Below, in pieces: positions 41,621 to 48,615 of a stretch of DNA of 64,000 nucleotides. A program made the translations under genes and the position numbers. The notes under the pieces are model-generated. The model ran no database searches, was not told the origin of the DNA, and saw only the letters and a list, made by a program, of their open reading frames with translations. Numbering within the stretch: position 1 is the first letter of the stretch; the number at the start of each line of letters is the position of its first letter. The stretch is from Shinella granuli (GTDB lineage: Bacteria; Pseudomonadota; Alphaproteobacteria; Rhizobiales; Rhizobiaceae), in assembly GCF_004341885.1 (NCBI RefSeq), contig NZ_SLVX01000009.1, positions 62,001 through 126,000 on the forward strand, given 5' to 3'.

Positions 41621-41644
41621 TTGTATTCAATAATCATTTATGCC
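41621..41644. promoter_or_regulatory. GntR-type operator candidate 2 (proximal to GntR gene)
   Basis: TTGTATTCAAT (41621-41631) followed by AATCATTTATGCC (41632-41644). The second half is the exact reverse complement of 41355-41367, so the two sites face each other across about 240 bases. It lies 68 bases before the GntR start, fitting autoregulation. Confidence 0.55.
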
Positions 41645-41711
41645 ATCCTTTCCTTGCGGCGGAGAATGCGGCAGAGTGCTGCCCTCCACGAGGCCGACGG
41701 ATCAGGACCCC

Positions 41712-42722
41712 ATGAAGGACGAGCAGGCAGCCACCGGCACCCAGCGACGCTACGCGATCGCCGAGGACGTGCTGCGCAGCAATATCGAAGCGGGCACGCT
41801 GCCACCCGGCCTGGTGCTCCTGGAAGGCCCGATCGCCGACATCCTGCAGACCTCGCGCGCGCCGGTGCAAAGGGCGCTGCAGGCGCTGGAGGCGGAGGGG
41901 CTGGTGCACCGCTTTTCCGGCCGCGGCTTCCTGGTCGGCCCGCCGGGCGCCGGCATCGAGCCGAACCGCACGGACATCAAGGCGCTCGGGCTCATCGTGC
42001 CGCGCCATGCGGACGAGGCGCTGCAAAGCCGCTCCTCCTGGGAGCGCATCTACAACCAGGTCGAGGCGGACGTCGCCGGCTGCGTGGTGTTCGGCCGCTA
42101 CCGCATCATCGAGATGGAGCTCGCCACCCATTTCAACGTCAGCCGCACCGTGGTGCGCGACGTGCTGACGCGCCTGCGCGAGCGGGGGCTCGTGCGCAAG
42201 AACCAGAGCTCGCACTGGATCGCCGGGCCGCTGACCGCCCAGACGGTGAAGGACCATTTCGTGCTGCGCACCATGCTGGAGCCGCCGGCGATCCGTCTTG
42301 GCGCGCGTGCCGTCAACCAGGCGCGGCTGGAGGCGCTGCTGAAGCGCCTGCGCGCCGCCGAGGAGGCGAGCGCCGCCGGCTCCCTGCGCGAAAGCGAGGC
42401 GATCCAGACCGAATTCATCGAATGCTGCGTGCTCGCCGCGCCGAACGAGCGGCTGAAGGATCTCGTGCGCAACAACCTCCTGCCCGTCACGGCCACCGAC
42501 CGGCTGCTGCGCCGCCTCGGCCTGCCGGGCGATCCCGCGATCATCACGGAGCTGCGGCTGGTCGGCGAGCTTCTGCTGCGCGGGGCGACGGAAGCGGCCG
42601 TCTCGATGATGGAGACCCATCTGGAGGCCTCGCTGAACCGCACCATCGCCCAGATGAAGATCGTCGCGATCATCCCCGGGCCGGGCGTCACGGCGGCGTA
42701 TCTGACACCCGTGCTGGATTGA
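41712..42722 (+). CDS. GntR-family regulator with two winged-helix domains
   Basis: The 336-residue protein has two GntR-like winged helices in tandem. The first (residues 14-76) contains 'AEDVLRSNIEAGTLPPG' and 'APVQRALQALEAEGLVHR'. The second (about 110-170) contains 'IYNQVEADVAGCVVFGRYRI' and 'SRTVVRDVLTRLRERGLVRK'. A helical FCD-like effector domain follows ('FVLRTMLEPPAIRLGARAV' onward, with 'MMETHLEASLNRTI' near the end). Normal members have one winged helix and about 230 residues. ATG 41712 follows AGGA; the frame is open upstream to 41640, inside the operator. It probably senses a substrate of this locus and controls the divergent ABC operon. Confidence 0.87.
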   Translation: MKDEQAATGTQRRYAIAEDVLRSNIEAGTLPPGLVLLEGPIADILQTSRAPVQRALQALEAEGLVHRFSGRGFLVGPPGAGIEPNRTDIKALGLIVPRHADEALQSRSSWERIYNQVEADVAGCVVFGRYRIIEMELATHFNVSRTVVRDVLTRLRERGLVRKNQSSHWIAGPLTAQTVKDHFVLRTMLEPPAIRLGARAVNQARLEALLKRLRAAEEASAAGSLRESEAIQTEFIECCVLAAPNERLKDLVRNNLLPVTATDRLLRRLGLPGDPAIITELRLVGELLLRGATEAAVSMMETHLEASLNRTIAQMKIVAIIPGPGVTAAYLTPVLD

Positions 42723-42781
42723 GAAGCAGCGGATCGCAAGGCGTCCGCCCGCCTCCCGCGAAGAGGCCGGGTCATGCCGTC

Positions 42782-42938
42782 CACCCCCCTCTGGCCTGCC
42801 GGCCATCTCCCCCTCAAGGGGGGAGATTGGATGGGGCACCGTTCCGCCAATCTCCAAAGTTGCCAATTGAGCAAGGTTTTCGCCTCTTGCCGATCTCCCC
42901 CCTTGAGGGGGAGATGGCCGGCAGGCCAGAGGGGGGTG
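42782..42938. repeat. Long inverted repeat between convergent genes
   Basis: Bases 42782-42827 and 42893-42938 are perfect inverted copies over 46 positions, separated by 65 bases. Each arm carries an internal short palindrome (CCCCCTCAAGGGGG). The left arm leads into a further hairpin with arms GGAGATTGG (42822-42830) and CCAATCTCC (42847-42855). No transposase and no target-site duplication were seen. It fills most of the 325-base gap between the converging GntR and pxpC genes and could act as a bidirectional transcription block. Similar palindromic repeats are common between genes in Rhizobiales. Confidence 0.85.
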
Positions 42939-43047
42939 CCTCGTAACGCCACGACCAGGCCGCCCTCGCTGCACGGACAATGACCCCGCCCCGCCGGGCA
43001 GGACATGTCTCGTCATGAGCGCGGCGGCCGGTCGCATCGCCCCTCCC

Positions 43048-44019
43048 CTATGCCAGCGCTTCGCGCAGCTGCGCGAGGCTCGCCTGCCGGGCCTTGCGCG
43101 CCGCCAGCGCCTCCTCCATCGTCACCTTGACGAAACGGGTCGGCGTGTGGGGCTGGAGCTGGCCGATCAGGTCCATGTCGGCGGAGATGATCGTGCCGAC
43201 CATGAAATAGCCACCGCCGGAGACGGCGTCGCGATGCAGGATGATCGGCTCCGTGCCGCCGGGCACCTGGATCGAGCCATAGGGATAGCAGCTATCGACG
43301 ATGTTCGACGGATCGGAGCCCGCCCCGAAGGGCTGGTCTCGCGCGACGAAATCCAGCTTGCGCCCGCCCTTGAAGCGATAGCCCATGCGGTCGGCCTCGT
43401 TCGCCACCTTCCATTCGTCGGCGAAGAAGTTCTCCTGCGACGCCTCGGTCAGGCGATGCCAGTAGAGGCCCGGCACGACGCGCAGCGCCGCCGGCAGGCC
43501 CGGCTTGCGGCGCAGCGCCTCGGGCACCGTTCTCCCCTCGCCGGAAAGGCTTGCCTTCCCGACCGGCAATTCGTCGCCCGCGGCAAGCGGCCGGCCCTTG
43601 TGGCCGCCGAGCGCGCCGATCGGATAGGTCGAGCGGCTGCCGAGCGCTTCCGGCACATCGATGCCGCCGGAGACCGCGATCAAGATGCGCGCGCCGGACT
43701 TCAGGAAGTCGAAGGTCAGCGTCTGGCCCGCCTTCACCTTGAAGGCCGTCCAGCCGGGCTGGGCAACGCCGTCCACCTTGGCCGGCATGTCCGCACCGGT
43801 GACGGCGACCAGCGCATCCTCGGTGAATTCCAGCTTGGGGCCGATGAAGACGGCCTCGAGCCCCGCCGCGCCCTCGTCATTGCCGACCAGCAAATTCGCC
43901 GCGCGCATGGCGAAACGGTCCATCGCCCCGCCGACGGGGATGCCGAGATGGAAATAGCCGGGCCGGCCGAGATCCTGGACAGTGGTCGCAAGACCGTGGT
44001 GGAGAACCTTAATGGCCAT
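43048..44019 (-). CDS. pxpC: 5-oxoprolinase subunit C (PxpC/KipA family)
   Basis: The 323-residue protein has the biotin-dependent carboxyltransferase-like fold of PxpC: 'HHGLATTVQDLGRPGYFHLGIPVGGAMDRFAMRAANLLVGN' in successive pieces, 'EFTEDALVAVTGADM', 'YPIGALGGHKGRPLAAGD' and 'GGYFMVGTIISADMDLIGQL'. With PxpB and PxpA it opens the pyroglutamate ring to glutamate using ATP. ATG 44019 overlaps the pxpB stop by 11 bases. It is the last gene of the 47308-43048 operon. Confidence 0.92.
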   Translation of the reverse strand: MAIKVLHHGLATTVQDLGRPGYFHLGIPVGGAMDRFAMRAANLLVGNDEGAAGLEAVFIGPKLEFTEDALVAVTGADMPAKVDGVAQPGWTAFKVKAGQTLTFDFLKSGARILIAVSGGIDVPEALGSRSTYPIGALGGHKGRPLAAGDELPVGKASLSGEGRTVPEALRRKPGLPAALRVVPGLYWHRLTEASQENFFADEWKVANEADRMGYRFKGGRKLDFVARDQPFGAGSDPSNIVDSCYPYGSIQVPGGTEPIILHRDAVSGGGYFMVGTIISADMDLIGQLQPHTPTRFVKVTMEEALAARKARQASLAQLREALA

Positions 44020-44884
44020 GGAGCATGCCCTCCAGCGTGGCGTTGGTGCCGTCGATATCCTTCTGGAAGTCCCGGAGGTCGAAACGCACCTCGCGGATGG
44101 GCGGGGCGAAACGGCCCCGGTCGACATCCTCCACCGCCTGGTCATAGGCGTCGCGATCGATCGGCTTGAACTTGACGATGTCGCCGGGGCGGAAGAAGAC
44201 CATGAAATCGCGGAGATAACTGGTCGTCTGCGCCGGGTCGAAGATCGGCATGGGCGTGATGCCGAACATCTGGTAGCCGCCCGCCCCGCGCACCGAATAG
44301 ATGCAGCCGAAGCAGCCGCCATGGCCGACTGTCAGCCTCGGCGTGTCCGTGCGCGGCCGCAGGTATTTCGGCACCTGGATCTGCCGCTTTCGCTCGACCA
44401 TCTGGTACATGAAGGGCAGGCCCGCGACGAAGCCGACCATGGAGACGAACCAGGGCGAGCCGGAATGGGCGCCGACGAAATCCTCGACCGAGCCGTAGCC
44501 GTTGATGCGCGCGGCATAGTCGAGGTCGGTGCCCGAGGGCTCCTGGTGGCGCTCGCGAAAGCGCATCAGCGTCTCGTGCGTCCAGGGATCGTTGTAGAAG
44601 ACGGGGATCTCGACGATGCGGGTCTTCAGCACGGGCTCGGCCTTTTCCGCCGCGCCCTCGATCGCCTTCACTTCCCGCAGGATGTCGTCGGGATGGATGA
44701 GGTCGGGATCGAACTTCACCTGAAAGGAGGCGTTGGCCGGGCAGATCTCCGTCACGCCCTTAATGCCGCTCTCGCGCACGCCCTTCGCCATGGAAAGGCT
44801 CTTGAAGAAGGCTTCGAGCGACATCTCCTCGCTGCATTCGACGAAGAGGTGCTCGTCGCCGCCAAATGTGTATCGGATGCTCAT
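44009..44884 (-). CDS. pxpB: 5-oxoprolinase subunit B (PxpB/KipI family)
   Basis: The 291-residue protein has the PxpB fold: 'IRYTFGGDEHLFVECSEEMSLEAF', 'IPVFYNDPWTHETLMRFRERHQ', 'FVSMVGFVAGLPFMYQM', 'HGGCFGCIYSVRGAGGYQMFGITPMPIFD'. It is longer than the 218-residue E. coli protein, as in many alphaproteobacteria. ATG 44884 shares one base with the stop of the biotin carboxylase gene (TGATG). It acts as a complex with PxpC in the cytoplasm. Confidence 0.92.
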   Translation of the reverse strand: MSIRYTFGGDEHLFVECSEEMSLEAFFKSLSMAKGVRESGIKGVTEICPANASFQVKFDPDLIHPDDILREVKAIEGAAEKAEPVLKTRIVEIPVFYNDPWTHETLMRFRERHQEPSGTDLDYAARINGYGSVEDFVGAHSGSPWFVSMVGFVAGLPFMYQMVERKRQIQVPKYLRPRTDTPRLTVGHGGCFGCIYSVRGAGGYQMFGITPMPIFDPAQTTSYLRDFMVFFRPGDIVKFKPIDRDAYDQAVEDVDRGRFAPPIREVRFDLRDFQKDIDGTNATLEGMLHGH

Positions 44885-46269
44885 CAGGCAACCTCCGCAG
44901 TCGCGCCGGCCCTTGCGGCGAATTCGGTTTCAAGCCAGTGTTCGAGGAAACGAGTGTCGAAGGCGCCGCGCCGGACGCTGTCGTCCGCGGCGAGCGCCAG
45001 ATGCAGCGGGATCGTCGTCGGGATGCCTTCGATCACCAGCCCCTCCAGCGCGCCCTTCAGCCGTGCGAAGCAAGCCTCGCGCGTCTCGGCCCAGACGATG
45101 AGCTTGCCGACGAGCGAATCGTAGAAGGGCGGGATCGTGTAGCCCTCGTAGAGCATCGTATCGAAGCGGATGCCCTCGCCCTCAGGCACGACGAGCCTCG
45201 TGATCGTTCCCGGCGCGGGCATGAACCCCCTGGCAGGGTCTTCCGCATTGATGCGGCATTCGATGGCGTGGCCCTCGGCCGCGACATCCGCCTGGCGGAT
45301 CGACAGCGGCGCACCGCCGGCGATGCGGATCATCTCCTCGACGAGGTCGATGCCCGTGATCATCTCCGTCACCGGATGTTCGACCTGGATGCGGGTGTTC
45401 ACCTCGATGAAGTAGAATTCCCGCGTCGCCTCGTCATAAAGATATTCCACCGTGCCGGCGCCGCGATAGCCGACCGCGCGGGCGAGCGCCACGGCGCTGT
45501 CGCAAAGCCGCGTCCGCACATCCGCCGGCAGCAGGAAGGACGGCGCCTCCTCCCACACCTTCTGGCGACGGCGCTGCAGCGAGCATTCCCGCTCGAAGCA
45601 ATGGATGAAATCCTGCCCGTCGCCGAGGATCTGCACCTCGACATGGCGCGCCCGGGTGATGACCTTCTCCAGATAGAGGCCGCCATCGCCGAAGGCGGCG
45701 AGCGCCTCGGCGGAGGCCTGCGGGAAATGGCGCTCCAGGTCGGCAAGGTCGGCAGCGATGCGGATGCCGCGGCCGCCGCCGCCTGCCGCCGCCTTGATCA
45801 TGATCGGAAAGCCGGTTCTTTCCGCCACGGCCCGCGCTTCCTCGATCGTCGAAAGGCGTCCCGCGCTGCCCGGCACCGTCGGCACGCCGGCCTTCGCCGC
45901 GACGGCTCGCGCCGCGACCTTGTCGCCGAGCAGGCGGATCGCGTCGCCCTTCGGGCCGATGAAGATCATGCCCGCCGCCTCGACGGCATCGGCGAAATCG
46001 GCATTTTCCGAGAGGAAGCCGTAGCCGGGATGCACCGCATCGACGCCGGCGGCCTTCGCCGCGTCCACCACCGCCGCTATGTTGAGATAGGACTTCTTCG
46101 GCGCCGGCGAGCCGATGTCGACGGCGGCGTCCGCGAGCTTGACCGCCAGCATGTCAGCATCCGCCGCGCTGTGAACCTGCACGGTGCGGATGCCGAGCGC
46201 CCTGGCCGCCCGGATGATGCGCACCGCGATCTCGCCGCGGTTGGCAACGAGGATCGAGCGGATGGTCAT
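44884..46269 (-). CDS. Biotin carboxylase subunit (AccC-like) of 5-oxoprolinase operon
   Basis: The 461-residue ATP-grasp enzyme carboxylates biotin with bicarbonate and ATP. Landmarks: 'ILVANRGEIAVRIIRAARALGI', 'VHPGYGFLSENADFA', the Gly-rich ATP loop 'KAAAGGGGRGIR', 'ECSLQRRRQKVWEEAPS', and the catalytic 'FIEVNTRIQVEHPVTEMITGID'. Being co-transcribed with a dedicated carrier and pxpABC suggests it serves a carboxylation linked to lactam or urea-like substrates and not fatty-acid synthesis. ATG 46269 overlaps the carrier stop (ATGA). Confidence 0.93.
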   Translation of the reverse strand: MTIRSILVANRGEIAVRIIRAARALGIRTVQVHSAADADMLAVKLADAAVDIGSPAPKKSYLNIAAVVDAAKAAGVDAVHPGYGFLSENADFADAVEAAGMIFIGPKGDAIRLLGDKVAARAVAAKAGVPTVPGSAGRLSTIEEARAVAERTGFPIMIKAAAGGGGRGIRIAADLADLERHFPQASAEALAAFGDGGLYLEKVITRARHVEVQILGDGQDFIHCFERECSLQRRRQKVWEEAPSFLLPADVRTRLCDSAVALARAVGYRGAGTVEYLYDEATREFYFIEVNTRIQVEHPVTEMITGIDLVEEMIRIAGGAPLSIRQADVAAEGHAIECRINAEDPARGFMPAPGTITRLVVPEGEGIRFDTMLYEGYTIPPFYDSLVGKLIVWAETREACFARLKGALEGLVIEGIPTTIPLHLALAADDSVRRGAFDTRFLEHWLETEFAARAGATAEVA

Positions 46270-46508
46270 GCCTCCACCTCGGCGATGACCTGGCCCGCCA
46301 TGACCGGCTCCTCGTTGTCGACGAGGAAGGTGATGTTCCTGCCCGCAACGCCGGCCGGCACTTCCTGGAAGGTCTTCATCACCTCGATGAGCCCGATCGC
46401 ATCGCCGCTCGAAACGGCGTCGCCATCCGCCTTGAACGGCGGGACGTCCGGCGAGGATGCCCGGTAGAAGGTGCCCGGCAGGGGCGATCTGATCTCGATC
46501 TTGCTCAT
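46266..46508 (-). CDS. Biotin carboxyl carrier protein (short, AccB-like)
   Basis: The 80-residue protein is a bare biotinyl domain: 'IRSPLPGTFYRASSPD', then the attachment motif 'IEVMKTFQEV' with the biotinyl Lys45, and a 'MAGQVIAEVEA' end. It lacks the N-terminal half and Ala/Pro hinge of housekeeping AccB. ATG 46508 follows GGAGAG. It overlaps the biotin carboxylase gene by four bases and should be its carboxyl acceptor. Confidence 0.92.
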   Translation of the reverse strand: MSKIEIRSPLPGTFYRASSPDVPPFKADGDAVSSGDAIGLIEVMKTFQEVPAGVAGRNITFLVDNEEPVMAGQVIAEVEA

Positions 46509-46531
46509 GGTTCTCTCTCCACTTTATGACG

Positions 46532-47308
46532 TCAGCGCCCGGCCACGTTCGAGACCGGCGCAATGCGAATGCCCGCCCCCACCAGCGCCTCGCGCATCTG
46601 GCGCACGATGTCGAAGGCGCCGAGCGTGTCGGAATGGAAGCAGATGGATTCGAAGTCGATGGCGATGTCGTTTCCCGTCACCGTCCTGACCTTGCCCTCC
46701 TTGCAGGCGCGCAAGACCTTGCGGGCGATCGCCGCCGGATCGGGCCGGCCGGCATCGCGGGTAAAGACGATGGAGCCGCTGTCGTCATAGTCCCGGTCGG
46801 CATAGAATTCGCGCACGACCGGCTGGCCGGCCTCCCCGGCTGCGCGCCAGGTGGCCGAGCCGCCCATGCAGAAGATGTAGGCATTCGGCTCGACGGTGCG
46901 CATGTACTGCACGAAGATCTGCGACAACTCCGGATTGGCGGCCATCTCCATGTAGAGCGCGCCATGCGGCTTGACGTGCTGCAGGCGCACGCCGTGGCGA
47001 TGGGCGAATTCCCGGATGGCACCGACCTGGTAGATGATGTCGTTGACGAGTTCCCGGGCGGTGCCGGCGATCTTGCGGCGGCCAAAACCCTGCAGGTCGT
47101 TGTAGCCCGGATGGGCACCGATACCGACGCCGTGCTCGGCGGCAAGCCGCACGGTCTGGTCCATCAGGTTCGGGTCGCCGGCGTGGAAACCGGTCGCGAT
47201 ATTGGCCGAGCTGATCAGCGGCATCAGGGCGGCATCGTCGGTATCGCCGACGCGCCAGCGGCCGAAGGCCTCGCCCATGTCGCAATTGATGTCGACGACC
47301 TCGCGCAC
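46532..47308 (-). CDS. pxpA: 5-oxoprolinase subunit A (PxpA, LamB/YcsF family)
   Basis: The 258-residue protein has the LamB/YcsF signature: '[13 protein letters not shown]', '[18 protein letters not shown]', '[17 protein letters not shown]', '[12 protein letters not shown]' and '[10 protein letters not shown]'. It is the hydrolytic subunit that acts with PxpBC on 5-oxoproline. The start is GTG 47308, behind AGGGAAGAG; no ATG is available nearby. It is the first gene of the leftward operon and divergent from a LysR gene, with AT-rich and dyad sites between. Confidence 0.93.
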   Translation of the reverse strand: MREVVDINCDMGEAFGRWRVGDTDDAALMPLISSANIATGFHAGDPNLMDQTVRLAAEHGVGIGAHPGYNDLQGFGRRKIAGTARELVNDIIYQVGAIREFAHRHGVRLQHVKPHGALYMEMAANPELSQIFVQYMRTVEPNAYIFCMGGSATWRAAGEAGQPVVREFYADRDYDDSGSIVFTRDAGRPDPAAIARKVLRACKEGKVRTVTGNDIAIDFESICFHSDTLGAFDIVRQMREALVGAGIRIAPVSNVAGR

Positions 47309-47370
47309 TGTCTCTTCCCTCGCCTGCTTTTCCCGACGGGGAAACGCTAGGTCGTTTTCCGCCTTTTGAA

Positions 47371-47390
47371 AAATTCTATTTTTCTATATA
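47371..47390. promoter_or_regulatory. AT-rich promoter element upstream of pxpA
   Basis: Read on the minus strand this is TATATAGAAAAATAGAATTT, about 63 bases before the pxpA start. It resembles the sulfur-region motif but with altered spacing. The region beside it has its own LysR-type dyad, so it may just be the promoter of the pxp operon. Confidence 0.4.
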
Positions 47391-47394
47391 TGAA

Positions 47395-47409
47395 TTCTGA
47401 AAATCAGAA
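47395..47409. promoter_or_regulatory. LysR-type dyad between pxpA and its LysR regulator
   Basis: TTCTGAAAATCAGAA is a perfect 6+6 dyad with a 3-base centre and fits the T-N11-A rule for LysR binding sites. The half-site AAATCAGAA recurs at 47541-47549 and, inverted, at 47513-47521. It is the best candidate binding site for the divergent LysR protein. Confidence 0.6.
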
Positions 47410-47510
47410 CCCGTTGCCTCTTTTTGTTGCGGCGCAAAAATACGGGAAATCAAATGGATATGCGCAGAACGCCCGCAATGGTGCAGCGCCATGCCCATTT
47501 CGATATCGCT

Positions 47511-47551
47511 CCTTCTGATTTTCCGATACCTTGCCGCAATAAATCAGAAGG
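47511..47551 (+). promoter_or_regulatory. Hairpin overlapping the ribosome-binding site of the LysR gene
   Basis: CCTTCTGATTT (47511-47521) and AAATCAGAAGG (47541-47551) form a perfect 11-base inverted repeat with a 19-base loop. The right arm includes the AGAAGG Shine-Dalgarno sequence of the TTG-initiated LysR gene. It could be an operator for autoregulation, an mRNA hairpin that limits translation, or both. Confidence 0.5.
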
Positions 47552-47563
47552 GACAGCACAGCC

Positions 47564-48466
47564 TTGACGATCAGCCTCAGACAGATCCGCTACTTTGTCG
47601 CGACGGCCGAGCTCGGGCAGATCTCGCAGGCCGCCGTCGACCTGTCGATCTCGCAGTCCGCGGTGACGACGGCGATCAAGGAACTGGAGCGCACGGTGGG
47701 CGTCGGCCTCTTCCTGCGCACGCCGCACGGCATGGACCTGACGCCGGCCGGCCGGCAGTTCCTGTCGCATGCCTACGAGATCCTGAAGAAGGTCGACGAG
47801 GCGGTGCACCTCAATGCCGTCAGCAGCGAGATCGAGGGCACGCTGACGGTTGCGGCGACCTATACGGTCATCGGCTATTTCCTGCCGCTGCATATCGAGC
47901 GGCTGCGGCGCCTCTTCCCGAAGCTCGACATCCAGCTCTTCGAGCTCAATCGCGAATCGATCGAGGAGGGGCTTTTGAGCAACCGCTACGACATGTCGGT
48001 GCTGCTCACCTCCAACATCCTCAATCCCGCGCTGGTGACGGAGAAGGTGCTGAGCTCGACGCGCCGCCTCTGGCTGCCGGCACAGCATCCGCTGCTGCAG
48101 GCCGAGACGGTGGGGCTGAAGGAAATCGCGGAGGAGCCCTACATCATGCTGACGGTGGACGAGGCGGCGCATTCCGCCCTCAAATACTGGAGCACGACGC
48201 CTTACCAGCCCCGCGTCATCCTGCGCACCTCCTCGGTGGAGGCGGTGCGCTCGCTCGTCGCCAACGGCCAGGGCGTGGCGATCCTTTCCGACATGGTGCA
48301 CCGGCCCTGGTCGCTGGAGGGCCGGCGCATCGAGACGGTGAATATCAGCGATGCCGTGCCCGCCATGGATGTCGGCCTCGCCTGGCGGCGCAAAATGGAG
48401 CTTTCCCCGCCCATGCTCGCCTTCCGCTCCTATTTCCAGCAGGCCTTCCATCTGCCGGAACGGTGA
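47564..48466 (+). CDS. LysR-type transcriptional regulator, probable pxp operon regulator
   Basis: The 300-residue protein has the LysR winged helix at its N-terminus ('LRQIRYFVATAELGQISQAAVDLSISQSAVTTAIKELERTVG' in pieces, residues 5-46) and an effector domain ('LTVAATYTVIGYFLPLHIERLRRLFP', 'SSVEAVRSLVANGQGVAILSDMV'). The start codon is TTG 47564, chosen because it follows AGAAGGGA, gives the canonical LysR N-terminal length and no ATG is near. It is divergent from pxpA and probably activates it in response to a pathway intermediate. Confidence 0.9.
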   Translation: MTISLRQIRYFVATAELGQISQAAVDLSISQSAVTTAIKELERTVGVGLFLRTPHGMDLTPAGRQFLSHAYEILKKVDEAVHLNAVSSEIEGTLTVAATYTVIGYFLPLHIERLRRLFPKLDIQLFELNRESIEEGLLSNRYDMSVLLTSNILNPALVTEKVLSSTRRLWLPAQHPLLQAETVGLKEIAEEPYIMLTVDEAAHSALKYWSTTPYQPRVILRTSSVEAVRSLVANGQGVAILSDMVHRPWSLEGRRIETVNISDAVPAMDVGLAWRRKMELSPPMLAFRSYFQQAFHLPER

Positions 48467-48615
48467 CCGGCAGCAGGCGGCAGGCCTGGGCTCGATGTCC
48501 GCGTGCGCCACACCGGCTTGAGAGGCAGGCGCCGGCATTCGCTACGTCGAACGGCTGTGTTGCGCCGGCGGGCGTCTCGTCGCAATCATGCGAGACCACC
48601 GGCCGGAGGTTCGCC

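Larger units (their letters stand above)
41162..41711. other. 550-base divergent control region of ABC operon and GntR gene
   Basis: No convincing gene was seen. The region holds two matching operator-like sites in inverted orientation (41355-41379 and 41621-41644), AT-rich promoter-like stretches next to each, and a weak 6-base hairpin GACGCC/GGCGTC at 41320-41338. The sequence from 41161 to 41320 would be the leader of the ABC operon. Confidence 0.6.

Noticed and set aside
42782-42938. Ends of an insertion sequence or MITE
   Set aside because: No transposase remnant between the arms and no flanking duplication; an intergenic palindromic repeat is simpler.
47371-47390. Eighth member of the sulfur-region motif
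   Set aside because: Similar letters but different spacing, and the pxp promoter has its own LysR dyad; kept separate from the sulfur regulon claim.
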